Positions 8,768-18,723 are shown, counted from the first letter of the stretch. The stretch: 53,520 nt of DNA from Acetobacteraceae bacterium (GCA_022842185.1 JALHQB010000030.1:1-53520), one strand, 5' to 3'. Notes: generated from the letters alone by a model not told the origin. Numbers and translations are program-made.

Positions 8768-9781
8768 ATGTCTGAAATATCCATGACCAAAAGAGGTCAC
8801 CTTGACGGCGCGCCATCGCAGACCTTGACGCCCGCTGCCATAACACCCGAGCGGCTGCGGGAGGACGGGGACCGACATCGCGATGCTGGGCAATGGAACG
8901 CCGCCGCCGCCAGCTATCGCTCTTACATCGCCATCATGCCGACCGATTGGCCAATCATCGTCCAACTTGGCCATTGCGTGAAGGAAGCGGGTAGTCCGGA
9001 GGAAGCGCTGCGGCTCTACCGGCGCGCCGAAGCCCTTGCTCCAAACGATTCGGATCTGAAGGTGCAGATCGGGCACGCGCTGAAACTGCTCGGTCGCTCG
9101 ACCGAGGCGCTTGCCAGCTACAATGCCGCGCTGCGCATCGACCCTGAGTCCGAGATCGCTGAACGTGAACTCCTGGTCGTCTTGGAGGCTACCTCGCTCG
9201 CCGAGGCGGACTCTCCGGCCAATATTGGCTATCTCACTGACCCCGAACCATGGATGCAGGACATCGCGTTGGAGGCGGAGGGAGTGGCGGAACTCGGGCC
9301 ACCGCCGACAATCCTGCTGCCACACTGGGATGGTCCGACGCCAGAACTTGCGCCGCCGGAACTCCTGTTGCCCGACCTGCTGCTCGACATCGGCGACTTG
9401 GTGGCGCATCTCGCGGAAGCCAGGCGCCCTACAGGTCTGCAACGCGTGCAGATCGAGGTGGTTCGCGCCGCCTTGTCGGACCCCGGTCCCGACAACGTCG
9501 CCGTTCTTGCCTTCTGGCCGGAGAGCGGCGCCTGGCACTGGCTGGCCCCCGATCTCCTCCAGGCACTTGTCCGCCACTTCGAGGGGCCGGACACCATCGA
9601 CGCGCCAATCGACGTAGCAGGGCTTGTCGATGCGCTGCGCGCTGCGCGCTGCGCCGAGAGCAAAACTGCGGTCTGGCCAGGTCCTGGTGATGCTCGGCGC
9701 CTGCTGGGCACTTCCGGGTCACGCCCGCGCCGTATCTCGCGCCCGTCAGTCGGGGCTCCGCTACATCCCCTTCGTGCATGA
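8768..9781 (+). CDS. TPR-containing N-terminal part of a frameshifted glycosyltransferase
   Basis: Residues 28-140 form about three tetratricopeptide repeats (AGQWNAAAASYRSYIAIMP, then AGSPEEALRLYRRAEALAP, then LGRSTEALASYNAALRIDP). Residues 200-300 contain LLLDIGDLVAHLAEARRPTGLQR and an AFWP/WHWLAP stretch typical of the region that precedes a GT4 catalytic domain in Acetobacteraceae surface-glycan enzymes. At about nt 9680 the sense continues in the +1 frame (VLVMLGACWALPGHARAV at 9681 onward), so the last 30 residues of this frame (after AVWPGPGD) are out-of-frame noise. The intact gene would run from 8768 to 11132, about 780 residues. Either a real mutation or a sequencing error near GGTCCTGGTGATG explains it. 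Confidence 0.75.
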   Translation: MSEISMTKRGHLDGAPSQTLTPAAITPERLREDGDRHRDAGQWNAAAASYRSYIAIMPTDWPIIVQLGHCVKEAGSPEEALRLYRRAEALAPNDSDLKVQIGHALKLLGRSTEALASYNAALRIDPESEIAERELLVVLEATSLAEADSPANIGYLTDPEPWMQDIALEAEGVAELGPPPTILLPHWDGPTPELAPPELLLPDLLLDIGDLVAHLAEARRPTGLQRVQIEVVRAALSDPGPDNVAVLAFWPESGAWHWLAPDLLQALVRHFEGPDTIDAPIDVAGLVDALRAARCAESKTAVWPGPGDARRLLGTSGSRPRRISRPSVGAPLHPLRA

Positions 9782-11132
9782 CTGCATTCCCCTGCTGCAT
9801 CCCGAACTGTGCAATCCGGGAACCGTACGGGACTTCGCCGGATGGTTCTCGACGCTCGGGGCCGGAGCCGACGGATTCCTCGTGAATTCGCGCGCAACCG
9901 CAGCGGACCTCCGCCGTTTCCAGGCGCGCTTGTTCGGAGCCCTGCCGCAGCCCATCGAGATCGTCCAGCTCGATGGCGCGCGGACTCAATCAGGCAGCGC
10001 AGGCAATTCGCCGCTTGTCATCGGCCAAAGGACGATCAGGCGCCCCTTCGTCCTGTCGGTCGGCACCTTCGAACCGCGCAAGGACCATGCGACGCTGCTC
10101 GACGCCTGGCGTGACATCGCCACAACGGCGCGTGAACGGGTGCCGCTTCTGGTTTGCGTCGGCCGGCGCGGCTGGGGTGATCTCGCGGCCATCGAGGCGC
10201 TGATCGCCGACCCCGCGCTGGCACCCCATGTCGTCCTGCTGCACGATGTGAGCGACGCGGAACTCGACGCCCTGTATGACGGCTGCCTGTTCACCGTCTG
10301 CACGAGCCGCCATGAGGGTTGGGGCCTGCCGGTCACCGAAAGCATCGCCCATGGCCGGGTGCCCGTGGTGCCGGCGCATTCGGGGCTTCTCGAAGCCGGC
10401 GCCGGCTGCGCCGCCTTCTACGAACCCGGTGCGTTCGATGCGCTGCGAGACACACTGGCGCGCCTGTGTTTCGACACGGCACATCGCGGGGCGCTGGAAC
10501 TGACGCTGTTGCGCAACCGCCGCCTGCGCCCCTGGCACGAGATCGCGCGGCAGATCCTCGCGGCCGCTTCAAGCGTGGCCATGGAACCGCAACAGCCGCC
10601 CATCGCGCTGCTGCGGACGGGCCGCTTCGCGGCGCTCAATGGCATCGACCGACATGTGCCGTCGCTGACCGGGGCCCTATCGGCGCTTGCCTGCGCGACG
10701 GAGGGCTGGGGGCTGCGCTGCGAACACGGCGTGCCATTCGCGGGATCTGGCGCCGTGATACATCTGACGATCACCATCAGTGAGATGGAGGCAGACAGCC
10801 CCTGCCGGCTGCATATCGGCCTGCGCGGCAGCCTCTCCGCGCAGACCGTGACCGCGACGCTGACGACGGAGGCGATGGCAGCCCCCTTGCGCATACAGAT
10901 GAAACCGCCTCCGGGCTCGCTGGCCGTTGGCTGCTTCGAAGAAACCTGGTCGGCCGGCTCGCACCGCGTGGCAATCAGCCTGGCGGTCGATGCGCTCGAA
11001 CCGGATGGCAATGGCTGCCCAGCAGGCTGGTTCGTCGGTATTGCCTTCTCAGGCGCCGACAGATTGCTTCGCTCAAAGAAGTTCCGCGATGACCTCACGC
11101 TGGCCGGAACCCGCCCCGAGGCGGTGGCGTGA
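9624..11132 (+). CDS. Glycosyltransferase family 4 domain (C-terminal part of split gene)
   Basis: This frame carries the GT4 catalytic domain that belongs to the TPR protein starting at 8768: YIPFVHDCIPLLHPE, FLVNSRATAADL, FVLSVGTFEPRKDH, then the donor-binding region TSRHEGWGLPVTESIAHGRVP. After residue 320 comes a beta-rich tail of about 170 residues of unknown role. The listed start is only the open frame limit (TTG at 9624); genuine homology begins near nt 9681, and the ATG at 9690 is the first in-frame methionine inside it. Whether this half is translated alone is doubtful. Its stop overlaps the next start (GTGA, 11129-11132). Confidence 0.75.
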   Translation: MSMRCALRAAPRAKLRSGQVLVMLGACWALPGHARAVSRARQSGLRYIPFVHDCIPLLHPELCNPGTVRDFAGWFSTLGAGADGFLVNSRATAADLRRFQARLFGALPQPIEIVQLDGARTQSGSAGNSPLVIGQRTIRRPFVLSVGTFEPRKDHATLLDAWRDIATTARERVPLLVCVGRRGWGDLAAIEALIADPALAPHVVLLHDVSDAELDALYDGCLFTVCTSRHEGWGLPVTESIAHGRVPVVPAHSGLLEAGAGCAAFYEPGAFDALRDTLARLCFDTAHRGALELTLLRNRRLRPWHEIARQILAAASSVAMEPQQPPIALLRTGRFAALNGIDRHVPSLTGALSALACATEGWGLRCEHGVPFAGSGAVIHLTITISEMEADSPCRLHIGLRGSLSAQTVTATLTTEAMAAPLRIQMKPPPGSLAVGCFEETWSAGSHRVAISLAVDALEPDGNGCPAGWFVGIAFSGADRLLRSKKFRDDLTLAGTRPEAVA

Positions 11133-12190
11133 ACCCCGCAGCGCATATGGCCGCGGATCGGGCCTGCGATATCGGATTCGTGCTGGCTGAAGCAGGGGGC
11201 ACCGATCGCGGGGGCCCGACCATCCGGGTGCCTCGAACCGTGGCGGCCCTGCGCGCCCTCGGGCTCGACGCGGCGGTGGTGCATGACGATGCGCCGCAGC
11301 GACTCGCTCATGTCGTGAATATCTGGCCCTTCGCTGATGCCTATGCCGGACTGCGCCGGATGAAGCGCCGCGGCCTGCCGGTCGTCTTCTCGCCCGTCCT
11401 GCTGCTGCCGGGCAGCGGCGTGCGTGCGGCGGTGGGAGGCGCAGCATTGTCGGGCGTTCCCGATTACGAAACGCTGCTGGTGCGACGACTGCTCGGCCTT
11501 GCAGACCTCGTCATCGCGTTGAGCGCAGCCGAAGCGGCATGCTGCGAGCGTCTGGCGGGTCAGCCGCTGCCGCTCGCCCTGGTGCCGAACCCCGTCGAAG
11601 CCACGATTTTCGCCGCCGGCGACCCGGCGCTCTTCCTGCGCTATGCTGCCGCGCGCTGGTCCATCGATCTCAGTCGCGGTTTCGTCCTCGCGGTCGGGCG
11701 GATCGAACCGCGAAAGAACCAGCTCCGCCTGATATCGGCACTCGCCGGCGGGCCGCCTCTGGTGTTGCTTGGTCATGAGGCGGATGGCGACTATGCTGCT
11801 GCGTGCCACGCGGCCGCCGGGGCCAACATCGTCTTCGCCGGCGGCCTGCCACCTGAATCGGCGTTGCTCGCCTCGGCCTATGGCGCCTGCCGGGTTTTCG
11901 CCCATGTCGCCACCGCCGAAGGCGCACCGCTCGTCGCCCTCGAGGCCGGGGCTGCCGGCGCATCGCTGATGCTCTCCGACCATGCCGCCCATCGCGAGTT
12001 CCTCGGCCCTTTCGCGCGCCTGGTTCCCGCACTCGACGTCGATACGATGCGCGTCACGCTGCGTGATCTTTGGGACCACCCGCCGCCCGCGGGCCAGCGT
12101 CGCCTGCAAGCCCTTCATCTCGCTACCGCCCATGGCTACCTCGAACATGCCGCGACCCTGGCGCGCCTGTATTCGGCGATGATGCGATGA
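11129..12190 (+). CDS. Glycosyltransferase family 4 protein
   Basis: A 353-residue GT4-type (GT-B fold) enzyme. The N-terminal acceptor lobe begins DIGFVLAEAGGTDRGGP. The linker to the donor lobe is visible in FVLAVGRIEPRKNQLRL near residue 190, then VFAGGLPPESALLASAYGACRVFAHVATAEGAPLVALEAGAAG, where the usual E-x7-E motif is altered to a GAPLVALEAG form. GTG start, overlapping the previous stop by 4 nt. Part of a coupled run with 12187 and 13430, likely building one surface glycan. Confidence 0.85.
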   Translation: MNPAAHMAADRACDIGFVLAEAGGTDRGGPTIRVPRTVAALRALGLDAAVVHDDAPQRLAHVVNIWPFADAYAGLRRMKRRGLPVVFSPVLLLPGSGVRAAVGGAALSGVPDYETLLVRRLLGLADLVIALSAAEAACCERLAGQPLPLALVPNPVEATIFAAGDPALFLRYAAARWSIDLSRGFVLAVGRIEPRKNQLRLISALAGGPPLVLLGHEADGDYAAACHAAAGANIVFAGGLPPESALLASAYGACRVFAHVATAEGAPLVALEAGAAGASLMLSDHAAHREFLGPFARLVPALDVDTMRVTLRDLWDHPPPAGQRRLQALHLATAHGYLEHAATLARLYSAMMR

Positions 12191-13428
12191 GCGCTGCCCA
12201 CGCCACAGCAGCGACGGCGGCAACATCAGTGCCCCTGCCCTTCGTGCTGTCGGCGGGGCGCTATGTCGTCACGGCGCGGGCGGGAGACCCGATCCTGATG
12301 CCGGCACGCGCCAGGCTGATCTGGGCCGCCAACACAGCCTCCGCCACAGCGACGCTCGGCATCCCCACGCTGTTGGCCGGCGGTGGCGCAGCCGTGCCGT
12401 ACCCGTTGGAAAGTCCCGCCGGCAAAGCCGCGGCGCTGCGCGATCTGGAACGGCTATATGGCGTCACGGCCGGCTTCGACATAGCCCTGCTGCAAGACCC
12501 AAAGGTACGATCCGACCGGGACTGGATCGCGGGTGGGCAGTTCATCCGGCAGGTGCTGCCCGAAGCTGGTCTGGTGCACACGCGCGACCCCGCGATCGCG
12601 CTGGAATGCGCGAGGCGCAACATCGACTGGATCTACGAGGAACACGACGAGGATTACCAGGTGGGCTTCGCATCCCAGGCCGCCTCCGTCCTCCGGCAGC
12701 CGAGCTGCCGTGCGGTCGTCGCGATCACTGAGGCCGTGGCACGGCGGCTGCGCGCCGAAGGTGTGCCGCAGGACCGGCTGCTGACCCTCGAGAGCGGGGT
12801 CTCAAGCGCGGCGCAGCAGCGGCGCGGAGAAGCGGCCGAGCGATGGCGCGCGTCATTCCTGCGGCCGGGCTACCGGCACCTCGCGGCCTATACCGGCGGT
12901 CTTCACGATGAACGAGGCATAGAACACATCCTGCGCGCGGCAGCGCTGCTGCCGCATGTCATGTTCGTCCTCGCGGGCGGTACCATCGCGGACCAGGCCC
13001 GCTGGAGCCGCGCAATCGAGGTACGCGGTGTCGGCAATCTGAGACTGATAGGATACCTGGATCACGATGCGGTCTGTACGCTCCAGCAGGCCGCCGACAT
13101 TGTCCTCGCGACGCGGGCGGCAGGGCCGCGGTCGGCGATCACCTCGCCGCTCAAGCTCTATGAGTACCTGCTGTCAGGGACGCCCTTCGTGACTGCCGAG
13201 ATCAGCGGGACCGCGCATCTGCGCCGGGCGGCTCTCGCAGGCATCACCTACGATCCTGTGGCGCCGGACGGGCTTGCCGCGGCGATCACCACGGTCCTCG
13301 GGCAGTTCCCCCGCCAGTCTTGCGGCTATGCGCAGAACATCGGGGCCGGCCTCGCCTTCACCTGGGAAGAACGGCAACGCCGGCTGTTATCCTTCATCGG
13401 GCCGATCCTGGTCAGAGAAACCTTCTGA
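12187..13428 (+). CDS. Glycosyltransferase (GT4-like)
   Basis: A 413-residue GT-B-type protein. The N-terminal half has WAANTASATATLGIPTLLA and IYEEHDEDYQVGF. The donor lobe shows LAAYTGGLHDERGIEHILRAAALLPHVMFVLAG, then RLIGYLDHDAVCTLQQAADIVL and SPLKLYEYLLSGTPFVTAEI, the usual place for the nucleotide-sugar Glu. The ATG overlaps the upstream TGA (ATGA, 12187-12190). Sugar donor and acceptor cannot be inferred. Confidence 0.82.
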   Translation: MSAAHATAATAATSVPLPFVLSAGRYVVTARAGDPILMPARARLIWAANTASATATLGIPTLLAGGGAAVPYPLESPAGKAAALRDLERLYGVTAGFDIALLQDPKVRSDRDWIAGGQFIRQVLPEAGLVHTRDPAIALECARRNIDWIYEEHDEDYQVGFASQAASVLRQPSCRAVVAITEAVARRLRAEGVPQDRLLTLESGVSSAAQQRRGEAAERWRASFLRPGYRHLAAYTGGLHDERGIEHILRAAALLPHVMFVLAGGTIADQARWSRAIEVRGVGNLRLIGYLDHDAVCTLQQAADIVLATRAAGPRSAITSPLKLYEYLLSGTPFVTAEISGTAHLRRAALAGITYDPVAPDGLAAAITTVLGQFPRQSCGYAQNIGAGLAFTWEERQRRLLSFIGPILVRETF

Positions 13429-13429
13429 T

Positions 13430-15286
13430 ATGTCCGCGATGTCCCTGCTGCAACGCATCGCGGCCTGCAAAGCCAAGGCCTCCGCGCCGGCGGGCCACCA
13501 GGTCGCCTTCGACATCGTCTTCGTGATGCATGTCAGTTCGCGTGGCTGGATCCTCGAGAAGATCTGCCGCACCATCGCGATGGCCGGCGGCTGGAGCTAT
13601 CGCTTCGTCCATTCCGAGCGCAACGACGTGATCACCGCGCAGCTGCCGCGCGCGCGCCGCTATTTCTTCGCCCATTACGGCATCTTCGCGCAGGCGCTGG
13701 CGCGGCATCCAGAACTGCACACGGCACGGCTTTTCGTCTGGTTCACGCATCCCGATTTCAGCCGGGGAATCGGCGCCGAGGAAGCGGTCTTCGCGCTGCG
13801 CCACGCCGAACGCATCTTTACCGCCAATGCCGCCCATGCGCGGCTGCTCGGTGCGCTCGGTGTCGATCGCGCGCGGGTCGAGACAGTGTATGGTGGCGCC
13901 GATCCAGCACTGTTCCGTCCGAAGCGTCGCGGCGCGGGGAAAGTCGGCTTCGTCGGTGCGCATTATGTGCGCAAGGCGCCGGACACGATCCTCGGCATCG
14001 TCCGCGCGATGCCCGAGCTGCCGTTCCTGCTGCTCGGGCCCGATGCGTCTTCGGTCGAGAACAAGGGCCTGCTGTGGTCGAACTACTCACGCATGCCGGA
14101 ACTGCGCAGTCTGCCGAATCTCGAGATCGTCGAGACGGGCTATGACCACTATCCGGAGCACTTCGCGCGCATCGACGTCTATGTCTCGGTCGCCACCCTC
14201 GAAGGCGGGCCTATCCCGCTCGTGGAGGCGCTGATGTCGAATGCCCTGCCGGTCGTGACCCGCACGGGCTTCGCTGAGGAATTGGTGCGTGACGGCGTCA
14301 ACGGCCAGCTGCTGCCGGTCAACACCACGGTCGAGGAAGCCGCTTCTGCGATCCGGCGCGCCTGGACCGATGTCGAGACGGACGTGGCGACCACGGCGGC
14401 TGGCCTATCCTGGCAGGCCTTCGGCCGGCGCATCGCCGAGGCCATGCGCGGCGCGCTTGCGCCGCATTTCACGCTCACGGATCAGCCTCATGGCGGGCTG
14501 TGGCCGTTGCTGCGCGAAGGCTGGCGCGCACCCTCAGGGGGGCGTGTCGATGCCTTCGCCCCGCGCGCCGTACTGGACGTGCCACTGCCAGCGGGCGCCC
14601 TGCTCACGGCGGTCGCGCTGACACTCGAGGTCGCGCCGGAAACGGGCGAGACATCAGCGGTAGGGCTGATCTGGAACGGAACCGCTCTATCGGCGGGGCA
14701 ACGCTCCGGGCCCGGTCGAATTCAGTTGCTGGCGCGCGATATCCCTGCGGCGCTCAGCCGGGCCGACGGGGAGAACATCCTAGAACTGCGCCAGATCGAC
14801 CCCGCAGGCGGCGCGCTAGCGCACCCTATGCGGCTGCTGCACCTGACCGGAGAGGCCAGCCCGGGCAGCCGTGAATCAGCGCCCGTGGTTCCGCCCCCGG
14901 CGACGCCTGCTTCTGGCATCGACCCTCCCGAGACGCCTGCGGCGGCCTTGCGCGGGCCGGGATGGACCGAGGAAGACCGTGGAGCGCTTCGGCTCGCACG
15001 CGAATCCGGCTATCTCATCCTGCCGCTGGGCGATACAGGGGCGGTGAAGGTGAGGGTTGAACTCGATCCCGCCGCCGCATCCGTCCCATGCCATCTGCAT
15101 CTCACGGACGGGGAGAGCGAGATCGCAAGTGGACCGGTGTCGGGCAAGACTGTTGAACTCACCATGATCCCCGCACCAGGGACCCGCGTGCTCCGCCTGG
15201 AGCTCGACGGCGCGGGCTGGGTGTTGCAGCACGTAGCGCTGCAGCGGCACATGGCCACGTCCGGGCTCCAGGGCGGTGTCGCATGA
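13430..15286 (+). CDS. Glycosyltransferase with C-terminal beta-rich extension
   Basis: A 618-residue protein beginning one base after the previous stop. Residues 25-340 form a GT4-like domain: RIFTANAAHARLLGALGVD, VGFVGAHYVRKAPDTILGIV, then the donor-site stretch VSVATLEGGPIPLVEALMSNALPVV. Residues 360-618 are a separate beta-rich region with two similar halves, each resembling the tail of the GT at 9624 (SGRIQLL..., LHLTDGESEIA...). Such tails may bind glycan or membrane partners. A second ATG at 13439 is an alternative start. Confidence 0.83.
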   Translation: MSAMSLLQRIAACKAKASAPAGHQVAFDIVFVMHVSSRGWILEKICRTIAMAGGWSYRFVHSERNDVITAQLPRARRYFFAHYGIFAQALARHPELHTARLFVWFTHPDFSRGIGAEEAVFALRHAERIFTANAAHARLLGALGVDRARVETVYGGADPALFRPKRRGAGKVGFVGAHYVRKAPDTILGIVRAMPELPFLLLGPDASSVENKGLLWSNYSRMPELRSLPNLEIVETGYDHYPEHFARIDVYVSVATLEGGPIPLVEALMSNALPVVTRTGFAEELVRDGVNGQLLPVNTTVEEAASAIRRAWTDVETDVATTAAGLSWQAFGRRIAEAMRGALAPHFTLTDQPHGGLWPLLREGWRAPSGGRVDAFAPRAVLDVPLPAGALLTAVALTLEVAPETGETSAVGLIWNGTALSAGQRSGPGRIQLLARDIPAALSRADGENILELRQIDPAGGALAHPMRLLHLTGEASPGSRESAPVVPPPATPASGIDPPETPAAALRGPGWTEEDRGALRLARESGYLILPLGDTGAVKVRVELDPAAASVPCHLHLTDGESEIASGPVSGKTVELTMIPAPGTRVLRLELDGAGWVLQHVALQRHMATSGLQGGVA

Positions 15287-15509
15287 TGCCGGCCTGTCAT
15301 CACCCCGGCACTGCCGGTTGGTGTGCACTACCCCGTTGTGTTTCTGAAGCGGCGGATATGCGGCGCATCCGCTGCGTTGACGGCCACTGCAATGACTGCC
15401 CTTGCGGGACATCGACGCGTGGGACGCCCCTGTCCTACCGTCTGACACGCATCGATCGGACACGCATCGAGAAACGCAACATCCTGAACCGTCGTAAGGC
15501 TCGCAACAC

Positions 15510-16433
15510 ATGACCGATACCGCCGACGGGGCCGCGGACAAGATGAGCGACGCGATCGCCCGGATCGAGAAGGGCATGGCCGAGATCGGAAAGCGGCTGG
15601 ATGGGCTCCAGCGGGAGATCGCGAGGCTGCAGAAACTGGTCGGCCCCTTCGGCGTGTATATGGGCGACGACGTCGTGCTGACGCAGATGGTGAGCGGCCT
15701 GCGGTTCCTCGTGCCCGCATCCGATACTGTCATGGCGCCGAAAATGATCGGCAACAGGGTTTGGGAACCAAGTCTGTCGGCGGTGCTGCCGCGCTTGGTG
15801 CGGCCCGGCCGCGATGTCGTCGATATCGGTGCAAATATCGGCTACTTCGCGGTGAACGCGGCCATGATTCTCGGGCGCGATGGAGGCGCCGTCGTACACG
15901 CGATCGAGCCGAATCCCCGCATCCACGCCCTGCTGCTCAAGAACATCAGCATCAACTGGTCGCTCGCCAGGATCATCCCGCACCAGGTCGCGCTGGGGGA
16001 GGCCGAGGGCGACATGCTGTTGCATGTCACCGGCCAACTCGCCTCTAACGGATCCCTGCTCGGCCCCGCCTCAGGCGCCGCGGGGACAGAGACCTTCCCG
16101 GTCGCTGTGAAGCCGCTGGCGCAGGTGGTCCGCGACCCTGGGCGGATCGGGCTGATGAAGATCGACGTCGAGGGCGCCGAGGCGATGGTGCTGCGCGGCG
16201 CCGCCGAAATGGTGCGCGCCGCGCCGGATATCGAGATCATCATGGAATGGGACACCGATGCGCAGCGCGACGATCCCGGCGCCACGGCGTTCCTCGCGCG
16301 GTTCTTCGCCGAGACGGGGTTCTCTGCATTTGTCATCGAGAACGGCCTGGCGCCGACGCCGGTCACGGACCTGCCGCAGCTCGGATACTGCAACCTGTTC
16401 CTGACGCGCCTGCCTGGGCGGCCGCCAGGTTAG
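15510..16433 (+). CDS. FkbM-family SAM-dependent methyltransferase
   Basis: A 307-residue protein. Residues 5-45 are a predicted short coiled coil (MSDAIARIEKGMAEIGKRLD). The methyltransferase domain starts near residue 75, with the SAM-binding motif DVVDIGANIGYFAVNAA, then AIEPNPRIHALLLKNI and the FkbM signature GLMKIDVEGAEAMVLRGA. FkbM enzymes O-methylate sugars or small molecules, which in a glycosyltransferase island points to methylation of the glycan. A 223-bp gap precedes it, with an exact direct repeat ACACGCATCGA at about 15448 and 15462, so it may have its own promoter. Confidence 0.9.
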   Translation: MTDTADGAADKMSDAIARIEKGMAEIGKRLDGLQREIARLQKLVGPFGVYMGDDVVLTQMVSGLRFLVPASDTVMAPKMIGNRVWEPSLSAVLPRLVRPGRDVVDIGANIGYFAVNAAMILGRDGGAVVHAIEPNPRIHALLLKNISINWSLARIIPHQVALGEAEGDMLLHVTGQLASNGSLLGPASGAAGTETFPVAVKPLAQVVRDPGRIGLMKIDVEGAEAMVLRGAAEMVRAAPDIEIIMEWDTDAQRDDPGATAFLARFFAETGFSAFVIENGLAPTPVTDLPQLGYCNLFLTRLPGRPPG

Positions 16434-16650
16434 CGCCGCTGTCCGAAGCCATCGGTGGCAGCCTGATGCATAGCTCCTCAAGTCTCACTTTTGGTGTCGC
16501 TCACCGGACGCCTCCGACGGTCGCGGCTTGGTGGGAGAATTGTCCACAGATGCGCGCCTGCCTCCGCTGCCGCCAGCATCCGGCGACCCTCGCGACACGC
16601 GTCATAGAGGCCCTGAAGCACATCAACGGCGGTGCGGGAGAGACGAACGC

Positions 16651-18003
16651 ATGAGCATTGAGACCCAAGCCAGGCCGAATTTTCGGAACGAGTTTCTCTC
16701 TCTGATCCGTCATGACGGAGGCATCCTCGATCTTGAACGCCTGGATGCCGATGCGAGCCTGGCAAGGTTGCGCGACTGCAGCGCCCTGGCCGCCAGCCAC
16801 CAACTCGTTCCTGCCGGCCAGGAGTACATCCTCGGCAAGTTCAAGGCAGATCTCCGCGCGCTGCTGGTGGCGCCACAAGGCATCGCGGAACGCGTGGCAT
16901 CGCGGATCGGTGAACGGTTCTCGGCCTACCGGTATCGCCCATCGGCTTTGACCTTCGCCAATTCTCTCCCTCTGCTGGCCTTGGTCTATTCGTATCTCGC
17001 ACCCGCCGCGAACTGGCGGGTTTTCCCCTCGATCATCCGGCCGGAGATCCTCGATGCGGCCTGGGCGGCGGTCGCGGCTTTCGAGGCCGCGGAATGCACC
17101 GAGGATCTGTATTCCCAGATGGCGCGCGCAGTCCTGCACGCTTCGGCGGGCGACATGAGCGCGATGATCGCCCGATGCCGGTGCGGCGCCGACCTGTTCA
17201 ACCGGGATCCGCTTCTGGCGCCGAAGCCACATCTGCATTCCGACCTGCGCGGCGCATTCACCGTCATGACCGCGCGGCAGGTCGTGACGGCGTTGTCGCG
17301 GACGACTGAACGGCCGCAAGTCCAGATGGCGGCGGTGGCGGGCCCGCAATGTCGGTACATCATCTTCAGTTGCGCCGATATCCGATACTTCGATCGGTTC
17401 CACGAACGCGCGATCCAGAGCTTCCTGCAAAACACGCAGGATGCGGGCTACCATCTGCACCTGCTGAGTCCGTCGCTGGAGGCGGCGGAACTCGCTCGCT
17501 CTCGGCTGGAGCCCTACACAGCGGGCGGGCGGGTCGGCTTCAGCCACAGCCCCGACGAGAATCCCGGCGATGTCGCCTATTACACGCTCGGCCGCTACTT
17601 GATCATAGACGCGATTCAGACTCTCTATGACAGGCCGATCTTCGTGTCTGACATCGACCAGACGACCCGATCCGACTGCATGGGCCTCATCTCGAAGCTC
17701 CAGGACCGCAACCTGACCGTGGCTCTGTACATCAAGAAGCGGCCATTGGTGGCCGCCATCCCCTGGTTCCTTTTCGGGGCTGGGCTACTGCTGATCAACA
17801 ACACCCCGTATGGCCGTCTCTATGGACAGGTGCTGAACCAAGCGGCGCTCGATGCCTTTGCCCGTGCTGGGGCCGTGAGGTACAATATCGAGCAGAATAT
17901 CATCTGGTCCACAGTCGACTTCATGCGGCAAAGGATCAGCAGCTTCACCCTCAGCGACTTGGCCAAACTCGGGCCTTATCCAATGGTGACGATCACCAAA
18001 TAA
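16651..18003 (+). CDS. Unknown protein, possible DXD-type glycosyltransferase
   Basis: A 450-residue protein that I do not recognise with certainty. Residues 1-220 are helical and without known motif. Residues 235-440 show YIIFSCADIRYFDRF, then PIFVSDIDQTTRSD (a buried strand followed by a DxD-like SDID), and LLINNTPYGRLYGQVLN. That pattern resembles metal-dependent GT-A-type transferases (GT8/GT77), where the DXD binds the nucleotide sugar. The ATG at 16651 is preferred because no homology-like pattern extends further upstream. It lies between two methyltransferases in the glycan island. Confidence 0.55.
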   Translation: MSIETQARPNFRNEFLSLIRHDGGILDLERLDADASLARLRDCSALAASHQLVPAGQEYILGKFKADLRALLVAPQGIAERVASRIGERFSAYRYRPSALTFANSLPLLALVYSYLAPAANWRVFPSIIRPEILDAAWAAVAAFEAAECTEDLYSQMARAVLHASAGDMSAMIARCRCGADLFNRDPLLAPKPHLHSDLRGAFTVMTARQVVTALSRTTERPQVQMAAVAGPQCRYIIFSCADIRYFDRFHERAIQSFLQNTQDAGYHLHLLSPSLEAAELARSRLEPYTAGGRVGFSHSPDENPGDVAYYTLGRYLIIDAIQTLYDRPIFVSDIDQTTRSDCMGLISKLQDRNLTVALYIKKRPLVAAIPWFLFGAGLLLINNTPYGRLYGQVLNQAALDAFARAGAVRYNIEQNIIWSTVDFMRQRISSFTLSDLAKLGPYPMVTITK

Positions 18004-18093
18004 GCCGGCCGAATCCACGTTGTCCTGCCGCCGCTGGGCGGTGGCACAATCATTCATTTCCCCCTCGCAGTTCAAACCATCATTGGGAATGCC

Positions 18094-18723
18094 GTGAAGA
18101 AACTGGATTACCGGGCGCTGCCCTTCGGTCTCGAGGATCTGCCGGAGGGCTGGTTCTCCGCCAACCAGGTTAACCTGTTGTACCAACTGGCGTTGGCCAC
18201 ACCCGGCCCGATCCTGGAGATCGGCCCGTGGGTCGGGCGATCCACCTCGGTGATCGCCCGCGCACTGCGCAAGCGCGGCGAGCGCATCGCGTTTCACACC
18301 GTCGACTACGGCATCGCCTCAGAGGCAGAGTGGAAGGCGCTGTTCGGGTCCAGCGTGCATACGAAGAAGGATCCGGACCGCTATCTCCGCCATATCAACC
18401 AGCCGGGCGGGACTATCGCCTCGCTGGAGCGCAACCTCACCGCGCAGGGCCTGCGCGAATATGTCGAGATCCACCGCGGCGACTTCCATGCGGTGGCGCC
18501 CGCGGGGCCCTTTGCGCTGATCTTCTGCGATGCGACACATAGTCGACAGGAGATCGACCGCAACGTCCCAGCCCTGCTGGAACGCCTCAGCCCGGGCGGA
18601 ATACTGGCCTGCGACGACATCACGCCGGAGCTCGAGGCGCACCTGCTGACACGCTTCACCTTCCGCTGGCACCACCTCGATTCGCTGCTGTTCTACGCCA
18701 CGATCGGCGACCCCGCCGCCTGA
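18094..18723 (+). CDS. Class I SAM-dependent methyltransferase
   Basis: A 209-residue protein with a Rossmann methyltransferase core: PILEIGPWVGRSTSVIARAL (motif I) near residue 45, AFHTVDYG (motif II acidic position), and FALIFCDATHSRQEIDRNVPALLERLSPGGILACDDI, which matches the Methyltransf_24 group often found with glycan genes. GTG start; no in-frame ATG nearby. Last gene of the plus-strand island before the giant protein. Confidence 0.82.
   Translation: MKKLDYRALPFGLEDLPEGWFSANQVNLLYQLALATPGPILEIGPWVGRSTSVIARALRKRGERIAFHTVDYGIASEAEWKALFGSSVHTKKDPDRYLRHINQPGGTIASLERNLTAQGLREYVEIHRGDFHAVAPAGPFALIFCDATHSRQEIDRNVPALLERLSPGGILACDDITPELEAHLLTRFTFRWHHLDSLLFYATIGDPAA

Noticed and set aside
10418..12226. 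602-codon minus-strand frame across two glycosyltransferase genes
   Set aside because: It spans two well-supported GT genes on the other strand and has no recognisable domain.
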